Part shown: in pieces, positions 1-7,315 of the stretch
How positions within the stretch are numbered: the stretch's first letter is position 1
Layout: every line of letters starts with the position of its first letter
NCBI GenBank assembly: GCA_036939355.1
Contig: JALLAP010002279.1
Span: 1 to 16,238, forward strand
DNA length: 16,238 bases
Direction of reading: 5' to 3'
Source: Thalassiosira profunda
Taxonomy: Eukaryota; Bacillariophyta; Thalassiosirophyceae; Thalassiosirales; Thalassiosiraceae
Program-made: the position numbers and the translations under genes
Notes under the pieces: model-generated
Database searches by the model: none
What the model was told of the DNA's origin: nothing
What the model saw: only the letters and a program-made list of their open reading frames with translations

Positions 1-176
1 TACGTGCCCGAGGTCTTTTGCTGGTAGTGCTCGCAGATCTTCTTGATCTCGTCCAACGACGGTTCGGGGAGGTCCCGGAACGAGATGCCGGAGGACACGA
101 CGCCTTTCGGCCCGACGCGGTGCCGCGGCTCCGGTATGAGGATCTCCGTCTTCTTCTTTTGCCCTTTGCGAGCCAT
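1..176 (-). CDS. Partial hypothetical protein, N-terminus only
   Basis: An open frame starts at ATG 176 (complement) and runs off the left edge, giving 58 complete codons. The N-terminus is strongly basic (MARKGQKKK), followed by EILIPEPRHRVGPKG and then FRDLPEPSLDEIKKICEHYQ, which looks like the start of a helical domain. The start context is good (ATCATGG, with A at -3 and G at +4). I do not recognise the family. The Lys-rich start fits a nuclear or nucleolar protein, but that is only a guess. It is divergent from the gene at 633. The rest of the gene lies outside the window, so length and domains are unknown. Confidence 0.55.
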   Translation of the reverse strand, partial: MARKGQKKKTEILIPEPRHRVGPKGVVSSGISFRDLPEPSLDEIKKICEHYQQKTSGT

Positions 177-632
177 GATGGCAACGACGACGGCGACGAT
201 TGCAGTCCTCGGAAGCAGTGAGGCTGGTGTGGCCAAGGCCAGGAAGAATGAGTGAGTGGGTCATCTTGCAAGCAGCGGTGGGGGCTTTTGAACAGGCGGC
301 GCAGCAGGGTTTGTGCTGATTCAAAGGATTCAATCGATTCCACTTGAATGGAGAAACGGCCGGCAAGGAAAACCTCTTTCGAGCGTGACTGCCTACCCGC
401 AAACCCTGGCAAAACCTCCAAAGAAGCTGGCAGAGCGTGACTTGACCTTCCCTGGGCAACTCTCGGTTGAAGGAGCTAGCATTCGGCTCACAAGGAGCGC
501 TGGAAGGACTCGTTCTGCTGAGTTATGGTTTGGCGATGCAATAACGTCAGCAAGAGGAGCTGAGAGAGCCGTCGATAGTTTGGGTGGGAGTAGGTTGTGG
601 CTCTCTTTTCTCGCTGGCGCCCCCCCAGTCGA
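177..632. other. Intergenic region between divergent genes
   Basis: This 456-bp stretch separates the start of the leftmost minus-strand gene from the plus-strand gene at 633, so it should carry both promoters. The open frames crossing it start at non-ATG codons or mirror the flanking genes. The only motif I noted is ACGTCA at 544-549, about 85 bp upstream of the plus-strand ATG. It is the type of bZIP site known from CO2-responsive diatom promoters, but one 6-mer proves nothing. No clear TATA box was seen. Confidence 0.5.
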
Positions 633-1295
633 ATGTCTCACTCGGTGGCTAGCTCTAGGGTGGGAGGGAGGAGTCGCAAGATCGCCCCGGAGCTCTCCAA
701 CTCGCCCTACCTTGCCGGGGTGAAACCGGTGGGTTTTGGGAGCCCGGGACAGAAGGCCAAGGCGCGACGAAAGCGAGGAGGAGGGGGCAGCGATGCCGCG
801 AGCGTGGCGAGCCAGAGCATTCGCAAGTCCGATGCGAGCGTCTCGAGCTTTCGGAGCCACCGAACGCACCGATCTTCGTTTCAGTCATCCTCTCGGCACA
901 ATGCCAGCCGAATGGCGAGCATGAAGCAGCTCCTTTTGCCGAGGGAAACGGACAAATTGCTGCGCGGATTCCGACAGAAGCACAAAGACCTTGCAAAGGG
1001 CCAAGAGGAGGCCCGAGAGGAGGTCGACGATGGCTGCTCGACGATTGCTTCTGACGACTGCGCGTCGTTTGACGACAAGGCCGTCTATTTGGAGTGTCGG
1101 AAGGACGAGGATGTGGCCGAGGCTCTCTTCTCCGGCCCATTATTTGCAGAGCTGGCGTTGCAAACCTGCGATCGGAGCGTTGTCGGGCCAAAGCTCCATC
1201 TCCCGCCGATTGGCACCATTGCCGATGACGGCGACGGCGACGTCAGTGATCTTGAATCGCTTCAATCGAACAGGCAGCCGATAAAAAGGAGATAG
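633..1295 (+). CDS. Hypothetical basic/Ser-rich protein, 220 aa
   Basis: I chose ATG 633 because the frame upstream of it contains only a GTG (597) before a stop. The product is 220 aa. Residues 1-95 are rich in Ser, Arg and Gly, with a basic cluster KAKARRKRGGGG near 41-52 that could be a nuclear localisation signal. Residues 96-130 are predicted helical and charged (KQLLLPRETDKLLRGFRQKH). Residues 131-220 are acidic, with three Cys and a hydrophobic block ALFSGPLFAELAL near 164-176. No enzyme motif, signal peptide or membrane segment is visible. The gene has no intron. It is convergent with pyruvate phosphate dikinase, with 116 bp between stops. I do not recognise the family; acidic codons in the second half argue that it is a real gene. 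Confidence 0.55.
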   Translation: MSHSVASSRVGGRSRKIAPELSNSPYLAGVKPVGFGSPGQKAKARRKRGGGGSDAASVASQSIRKSDASVSSFRSHRTHRSSFQSSSRHNASRMASMKQLLLPRETDKLLRGFRQKHKDLAKGQEEAREEVDDGCSTIASDDCASFDDKAVYLECRKDEDVAEALFSGPLFAELALQTCDRSVVGPKLHLPPIGTIADDGDGDVSDLESLQSNRQPIKRR

Positions 1296-1411
1296 AAGGA
1301 GACATAACATGCTTTCAATTCATTCTCTACTGGTATCCCTAAGCCCCCTTCCCTTCAAAGAGTGGCACTGTTTGCCTAGACAGACCCCTCCCACCCCAAA
1401 CTGTGCCCACT

Positions 1412-4400
1412 TTACTGCACGATGACGTGGTCCGAGTGGATCGACCCCAGAGCGGTGCCCGTGACCTTTGGCTGTGCCTGGGCCGCCGTTGCAGCCGCGC
1501 GCTCCTTCTCCTCCTTCAGCCGCTGGTTCACCCGCGCCTGGCCAGCGGCAAGCCGCGCCACCGGGACGCGGTACGGCGAGCAGGACACGTAGTTCAACCC
1601 GAGGGTGTCGAAGAAGGCGATGCTTTTGGGATCGCCCCCGTGCTCTCCGCAAACCGAGAGGGAGAGGCCGGGGTTGACGCTCTTGCCCAGCGTGGCCGAG
1701 TGCTGCACCATGTAGCCAACGCCCTCCTCGTCAATCGTTTGGAACGGATCGTCCTCGAAGATTCCCATGTCGAGGTACTTGGGAATGAAGCCGTTGGAGT
1801 CGTCTCTTGAGATGCCCATGGTCATTTGAGTGAGGTCGTTCGTTCCGTATGAGAAGAAGGAACACAGGGGCTTTCCGTCTTCCTCGTCCTTCAGGCAGGC
1901 GATCTTGTTGGAAATGAGCGCCGCGCGGGGCACCTCGATCATCGTCCCGATCTCGTAAGGGACGTCAATTCCGCGCTCCTTGCGAATGCGCTCCGCCTCG
2001 CGCTTGATGATCAGGGCCTGGTTGGTGTACTCGGCAATTGATCCTATGAGGGGAATCATGATGCGTGGGTAAGGCTTTGCAGTGGTCGGTGCCTCCTCCA
2101 TGAAATCGGCGGCCGCGTTGATGATTGCCTCCACCTGCATCGCCGTAAATTCCGGCTTGACAATGCCCAACCGGCAGCCACGTAGTCCCAACATCGGATT
2201 CTCCTCGTGCATACTGTCAATGCGAGCCAGCATCCGCTTGACATCCTTGCCAAAGCCCAGCTCCTCCGCGACCTTCTCGTGCACTTGCTCCGGCCGAGGC
2301 AGGAACTCGTGCAGAGGAGGGTCCAGCAAGCGAATTGTGACGGGCTTGCCGTTCATCGCCACGAAGAGATCCTTGAAGTCGGACCGCTGGAAGTGCTTGA
2401 TGTGGTCGAGGTCGTCGAGGCACTCCGTATGGAATATCCAGCGCCGGACAATTGGGAGGCGCTCCGGGGCGAAGAACATGTGCTCCGTGCGGCACAGCCC
2501 GACGCCCTTCGCTCCGTTGCTGGCGGCCTGCGTCGCGTCAGGGCCCGAGTCGGCGTTGGCCAGCACCTTCATCACTCCCTCCTCCTTGTCCGCCCATCCG
2601 AGGAGGACTCCAAGGTCGCCCTTGAGATCGGGCGTCTTGACATCGATGGGGTTCTTGATGACCTCGCCAGTGGCACCGTTGATGGAGATGACATCGCCAG
2701 CCTTGAAGACCTGGTTGGAGTCCTTTACCGTCACGGTTTCATTGACCTCGCTGACGGCAATGTCCGAGCATCCGCAGACGCAGGGCTTGCCCCAACCACG
2801 GGCGACGACGGCCGCGTGGGATGTCATTCCACCGCGAGCGGTCAGGATGCCAGATGCTGCAAGAAAAGCAAGTCGAAGAGATATGAGTGAGCCAGAAGGC
2901 AAATAGGTACACGTTGTGCATTCACGAGTCCATTGGCTTACCGGCCCACATGCCGCCCACGTCCTCTGGGCTTGTCACTTCCCGCACCAGAATGACGCTC
3001 TCGCCCTTCTCCTTCAGCTCTTCGGCCTGCTTTGGGGTAAAGACGAGCTTGCCCACCGCCGCGCCGGGCGATCCCGGAAGTCCTTTCGCGATCACGCCCT
3101 TCGTGTAGTCGTCCGACTTGAGCGCCTCGGGCGAGAAGGTCGGGTGGAGGAGCTGCTCGACGTGCCGGGGCTCCACCTTCAGAAGCGCCTCGCTCTCGGT
3201 GCAGATGCCTTCCTTCACTAGCTCCGTCGCAATGCGAATCGCTGCCACCCCAGTCCGCTTGCCGTTGCGGCACTGGAGCATCCACAGCTTGCCGTTCTCG
3301 ACGGTAAACTCAACGTCCTGCATGTCCTTGAAGTAGTGCTCCAGCTTGTCGACATTCTCCAAGAATTTCTTGTATGCCGCGGGGAGGGTCTCTTCCATGG
3401 TGCGGATGGGCAGGGGCGTGCGGATGCCGGCGACCACGTCCTCTCCTTGCGCGCTGTCAAAGTGATGAACGGTAGTGCAGCGTCAGCATAAACAGAAGGC
3501 GACGATGGCGTTGGCAACGACATTCAAACGACTCACTTGATGAGGTACTCGCCGTACATGACGTTCTCGCCCGTGGACGGGTTGCGGCTGAAGGCCACGC
3601 CAGTCCCTGACGAATCGCCCATATTTCCGAAGACCATCGTCTGGATGTTTGTCGCCGTCCCCAGCAGCGAGCGAATGTTGTTGATCTCGCGGTACTTGAC
3701 CGCCCGGGGCGTCATCCAGCTCCCAAACACGGCCTTAATGCACGCGAAGAGCTGCTCGTACGGATCGAGCGGGAACTGCAATCCCTCCTGCTTGTACACC
3801 TCCTTGTACTCAGAGCAGAGGATCTTGAGCTCGGGCACGCCCAAGTCGACGTCGTTCTCCGCGCCGGCGTCGGCCTTGACCTTGTCGAATCGTTTCTCGA
3901 AGTCCTCGTGGGGAATTCCGAGGACAACTTCGCCGAACATATCGAGGAGGCGGCGGTAGGAGTCCCACGCGAAGCGCTCGTTGCCGGTGGACTTGGCGAG
4001 GCCGACGACGGTCGTGTCGTTGAGGCCGATGTTGAGAACGGTATCCATCATTCCGGGCACTGCAGGAGAGAAGACGACACGTGTTGTGAGCGTTTGCAAA
4101 GGGCAGAGCTGTTGCAATACACAACGAAGCAAAGACTCACTGGACACGGCCGCGCCGCTGCGGCACGAGAAGAGGAGCGGATCCGTGCTCGATCCGAACG
4201 TCTTGCCCATGTCCCTCTCGATCCGCGCCACGTTGTCACGCACGCCCTCCCAGACCTCGGCGGGCAGGTCGTCCTTCTTCGCGTAGACTTGGCAGAGGGG
4301 GGTCGTGAGGGTGAACCTGGCGAATTGCAATGACGGGCATGATTAGTTGCGGTGAGCGAAGAAAGGTGCATCACATAACACAAGATGTGCGCAACTCACC

Positions 4401-4542
4401 CCGGCGGGACGTCGACGCCGATCTTCGACATGACCTGGAGGCCCAACCCTTTGCCGCCGACGATTTGCTTGTCGGGATCGACGGCCGGCTTGGGCGCCGA
4501 GCCGCCGAAGGGGTAGATGTACTTTCCGTCGTGGAACACCAT
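1412..4542 (-). CDS. PPDK: Pyruvate, phosphate dikinase (five exons)
   Basis: Interconverts pyruvate + ATP + Pi with PEP + AMP + PPi. Exons on the minus strand are 4542-4400, 4316-4141, 4059-3537, 3453-2942 and 2856-1412; all four introns have GT-AG ends and preserve frame, giving 932 aa. The N-terminal nucleotide-binding half is recognisable from KYIYPFGG near residue 7 and SGAAVSMPGMMDT. The swivelling phosphohistidine domain holds GGMTSHAAVVARG with catalytic His465; the adjacent Thr463 is the residue phosphorylated in plant PPDK. The C-terminal PEP-binding barrel shows GLCRTEHMFF, NPMLGLRGCR, SYGTNDLTQ and SVCGEHGG with catalytic Cys854. Canonical homology ends near residue 892; about 40 Ala/Gln/Lys-rich residues follow. 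No ATG lies upstream in the contiguous open frame, so 4542 is the start unless an upstream exon exists. No transit peptide is seen, so the contiguous model is probably cytosolic. Divergent from threonine dehydratase. Confidence 0.96.
2857..2941 (-). other. PPDK intron 4
   Basis: An 85-bp intron with GTAAGC at the donor and CTTTTCTTGCAG at the acceptor. It interrupts the Ala codon between GGMWA and ASGILTARGG, just before the catalytic His motif. Removing it restores the expected PPDK alignment. Confidence 0.93.
3454..3536 (-). other. PPDK intron 3
   Basis: An 83-bp intron, donor GTGAGTC, acceptor CACTTTGACAG. It splits an Asn codon so that the spliced product reads EYLINAQGEDVVAGIRTP, the expected family sequence. 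Confidence 0.93.
4060..4140 (-). other. PPDK intron 2
   Basis: An 81-bp intron, donor GTGAGTC, acceptor TCTCTCCTGCAG. It has no in-frame stop, so it can be read through as an insertion. The conserved SGAAVSMPGMMDT block appears only after splicing. Confidence 0.93.
4317..4399 (-). other. PPDK intron 1
   Basis: An 83-bp intron, donor GTGAGTT, acceptor AATTCGCCAG. It splits a Gly codon; the spliced product reads VDVPPGFTLTT as expected for the N-terminal domain. Confidence 0.92.
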
Positions 4543-4919
4543 CGTTGTTTTGCTGTCGGTTGGTAATGTTGGTATCGATCGATGGTAGATTGGCTTTGTT
4601 CGTTGTTGGTTTGCTTCTTTTGTGAGCACCGACGATCTTTCCTGCTGGCATCGGTCGGGTTGGTGTTCGGATCCATTTCGCCGTCTGTTGAGGGCGGCAA
4701 AGGAACGAAGGGCGAGCCTTTGTCTTCTTTTGGAGTTGGGGTTCTCATTTTGCTGACACGAGACATAAAAGGAAAAGGTATCCTTGCTTGGCACAAAGGA
4801 TACCTTTTATTCACTTTACGTCGCACCAAATCCGGAATCTTTGGTTTGCGACGTGTCGACCACCTTGCGTGGAGCTCCGCCCCGACTCGATGGAGATCCT
4901 CCCATAGTTTCCCACGACG
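4543..4919. promoter_or_regulatory. Divergent upstream region of PPDK and threonine dehydratase
   Basis: These 377 bp separate the two start codons and must hold both promoters unless transcripts overlap. The part next to PPDK stays open in the PPDK frame for about 250 bp but has no ATG. The clearest structure is the inverted repeat at 4773-4808. No convincing TATA box or initiator was identified. Confidence 0.6.
4773..4808. repeat. Perfect 13-bp inverted repeat in divergent promoter
   Basis: Left arm AAAAGGTATCCTT (4773-4785) and right arm AAGGATACCTTTT (4796-4808) are exact reverse complements around a 10-bp spacer. The repeat is 112 bp upstream of the dehydratase ATG and 231 bp upstream of the PPDK ATG. 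It could be a dimeric factor site shared by both genes, a hairpin in a 5' leader, or a relic of a small inverted-repeat element. Confidence 0.8.
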
Positions 4920-6483
4920 ATGATCCGCGGCACCCTATCGGCGTGTCGATCGCCCCACCTCGCCGCCCTGCACGCCCGTGCGGCGTCGGGGTTCCGCTAC
5001 CCTCTCTCTGCCCTGTACGCCAACGCCGCGCCCCGTCCCTTCTCAGGCATCGTGGGTGATGGCACTGATGGCACAGACGACGCTGCAGCGCCAAGCGAGG
5101 AGCCACCCCGTCGAAAGACCAAGTCCGACCGCGAGAAGGCCCTCGAATCCCTGCCCGTGACCTTCGCCGACATCTCCCGCGCCAACGTTGCAATACGAAA
5201 CGGCGTCATCCGCACCCCCTGCGTCAAATCCTACTTCCTCTCCGAACTCCTCGGCGCCAACATCTTCCTCAAGACGGAATTCCAGCAATTTACCGGATCG
5301 TTCAAGGAGCGGGGGGCGCGGAATGCCATCTTGGCGCTTTTAAGGGAGCAGGGAGATACGGTGCGGAAGACGGGGGTGATCGCCGCGAGCGCCGGGAACC
5401 ATGCGCTGGCGCTGGCGTACCACGGGAAGGATTTGGGGGTGCCGGTGACGGTGGTCATGCCGACGGTTGCGCCGCTGGCCAAAGTGGACAAGTGCAAGGT
5501 GAGTAGATGTCAGCTTCATCGAGCTCGGTGTGTTTTGCAATGTGCACATCTGATGCACTTTTCCGCGTCGGCAGAAATTCGGCGCCAAGATCATCATCCA
5601 CGGAGCCCACATTGGAGAAGCGAAGGAGTTTGCGGAGCAGCTCATTGCCTCGGAAGGATTGGAGTATGTGAACGGATATGACGATCCTCCCATTGTGGCC
5701 GGGGCGGGAACGATTGGTATTGAAATCATCGAGGACGTTCCGTGCGTGGACGCGGTGGTGGTGCCGGTGGGCGGTGCAGGGCTGATTGCGGGGGTCTCCT
5801 GCGCTGTCAAGACGCTGAAACCGGACGTGGCAGTGTATGGGGTGGAGCCGGAATTTGCCGCGTCGTACATTGCCGCTCTTGAGGCGGGGAAGCCAGTGCC
5901 CACCAAGGTAACGCCGACACTAGCCGATGGTTTGGCCGTGCCGACAGTGGGACCGCATGCGTTCGAGGTGGCGAGGCACTATGTGGACGAGTGCGTCACC
6001 TGTACGGAGAAGGAGGTGAGCTTGGCGATACTGCGGCTGATTGAGAACGAGAAGATGGTAGTGGAAGGAGGAGGGGCCACCGGCTTGGCAGCGTTGTTGC
6101 CCGGCGCCCAATTGGATCGGCCCGAGTTGAAAGGAAAGAACATTGTGGTGCCACTCTGCGGAGGAAACATCGACACCACTGTCCTTGGCAGAGTTTTGGA
6201 GCGAGGACTGGCCGCCGACGATCGAATGAAGAACTTTGTAGCCACTGTCTCTGATCGACCGGGGGGCATTGCGAGGCTCACAACATTGCTCGGAGACCAC
6301 GGCGCCTCAATTAAGGATATGTACCACGAGCGGGCGTTCCTTCATACCAGCATCGACCATGTACACGTAAAGGTTGTGGTGGAATTGCAGGGGAAGGAAC
6401 ACGCTCAAGAGATCGAGCGTGTTCTGGTGGAGCATGGCTACAACCCCGTGTGGGACGACGCCAGTCACAAGAATATGATATAG
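4920..6483 (+). CDS. ilvA: Threonine dehydratase (PLP), single ACT domain, two exons
   Basis: Deaminates L-threonine to 2-oxobutyrate and ammonia, either the first step towards isoleucine or a catabolic step; serine may also be used. Exons 4920-5498 and 5575-6483 give 495 aa. Residues 1 to about 43 are Arg/Ala/Ser-rich without acidic residues, resembling a mitochondrial presequence; no plastid-type bipartite leader is apparent. The fold-type II PLP domain (about 80-400) has FTGSFKERGA with Schiff-base Lys129, SAGNH at 157-161, the phosphate-binding GGAGLIAG near 259, EGGGATG near 357 and CGGN near 389. One ACT domain spans about 414-487 (TVSDRPGGIARLTTLLGDHG). Plant plastid enzymes have two C-terminal ACT-like modules, so this matches the medium-form, single-ACT ammonia-lyases. 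Feedback by an amino acid through ACT is likely but not shown. Serine racemase-like activity is a less likely alternative. Confidence 0.93.
5499..5574 (+). other. Threonine dehydratase intron
   Basis: A 76-bp phase-0 intron, donor AAG|GTGAGTAG, acceptor CGTCGGCAG|AAA. Splicing joins VDKCK to KFGAKII, as expected for the family. Confidence 0.93.
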
Positions 6484-6523
6484 CAGCACAGAGAGGAATG
6501 GTACATAGAAGAACACGCCCTGA

Positions 6524-7072
6524 TCATTCCTTCTTCGCCTCGTCAGAATCGTCACCATAAACCCCCGCTTCCAGCCAAACGTCCTCGTCGCTCCTCCGCA
6601 CGTTCCTCCGCCCGCTCACTCCTCCCCGCTCTCGCAACGTCAGCGATCGACGGCGCGTCACGCGGCTTTCCATTTCCTTCCACATGGGCTGGACATCCTC
6701 GTAGGAGTCTATTTGTAGCGGTTCTGGTGTTGCCCACGTTTCGTTTGCAGCTGTTGCGTCTGGGGCATCGTTCTCGTCGTTCTCATCATCTCTTTGGTGC
6801 AGGGGGCTGAACTTGTCCTCAATTCTCTGATAGTGGCCGCGCTTCCACTGCATCGTCGCCACCGCGGAGTCGACTATGTCGCTCCCAGAAGTCGATTCTC
6901 CATTGGCGCCCTTCCCTGCGGACAGCTGGCGAGTGGGAAGGTCGGTTGTTGCACCCCCAACACTGCAAGAAGCGGGCGCGCAGGCGCCGGGTCTTTGCCA
7001 TTGCAATTGGCGCGCCATCCTTCGGCGCAGCGGGCGCATCGCAGCGAGCGAGGAGACGGCCGGGCGCATCAT
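6524..7072 (-). CDS. Hypothetical protein with likely mitochondrial presequence, 182 aa
   Basis: A single-exon frame from ATG 7072 (a second ATG follows at once) to TGA at 6524. Residues 1-52 hold seven Arg in the first 28, many Ala/Ser and almost no acidic residues. They end in RQLSAGKG, which resembles a mitochondrial processing site. A Gly/Ser spacer follows, then TMQWKRGHYQRIEDKFSPL (73-91), an acidic Asp/Glu/Asn linker (94-103), and a compact block QPMWKEMESRVTRRR (128-142) leading to RRSDEDVWLEAGVY (159-172). The last block looks constrained and may be the functional part. No metal, nucleotide or membrane motif is seen, and I do not recognise the family. The stop is 40 bp from the dehydratase stop (convergent), and its 5' end faces the caspase-like gene. 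Confidence 0.65.
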   Translation of the reverse strand: MMRPAVSSLAAMRPLRRRMARQLQWQRPGACAPASCSVGGATTDLPTRQLSAGKGANGESTSGSDIVDSAVATMQWKRGHYQRIEDKFSPLHQRDDENDENDAPDATAANETWATPEPLQIDSYEDVQPMWKEMESRVTRRRSLTLRERGGVSGRRNVRRSDEDVWLEAGVYGDDSDEAKKE

Positions 7073-7315
7073 AACCTAGCTGCAATTGATAATTGATGGG
7101 AAGGCGGCCGCAGCAAAGGAACGGGGGAGCTTGAGCAGCAGGTCGCCGCGGTCGCCGGCGCGATGCGCGATGGTCTACAATAGCCACTTAGCCGTTCTTG
7201 CCGGCTCTTCACCCAGGAGTTGCTGTATCGGTATCGGATAGGTGGACACAGAGCCGTTGTTTTTGGTGTTTGTCGGAAGGCAACGGTGAACCCCCCGCCG
7301 AACCAAGAGAGGACG
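7073..7315. promoter_or_regulatory. Divergent upstream region, 243 bp
   Basis: This short region separates the ATG of the mitochondrial-type protein (minus) and the ATG of the caspase-like gene (plus), so it should contain both promoters. The caspase frame continues upstream to 7220 but only with a TTG. No specific motif could be supported. Confidence 0.5.

Noticed and set aside
313..869. Open frames on both strands in the region upstream of and overlapping the 633 gene
   Set aside because: The plus frame starts at GTG, neither shows domain-like sequence, and they overlap each other and the better-supported gene.
2082..2906. Long plus-strand open frames (274 and 227 codons) across PPDK
   Set aside because: They are antisense shadows of a strongly conserved PPDK exon.
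4543..4794. An in-frame N-terminal extension of PPDK that could be a targeting peptide
   Set aside because: The open frame contains no ATG; the apparent start at 4794 is GTG. Only an upstream spliced exon could make it coding.
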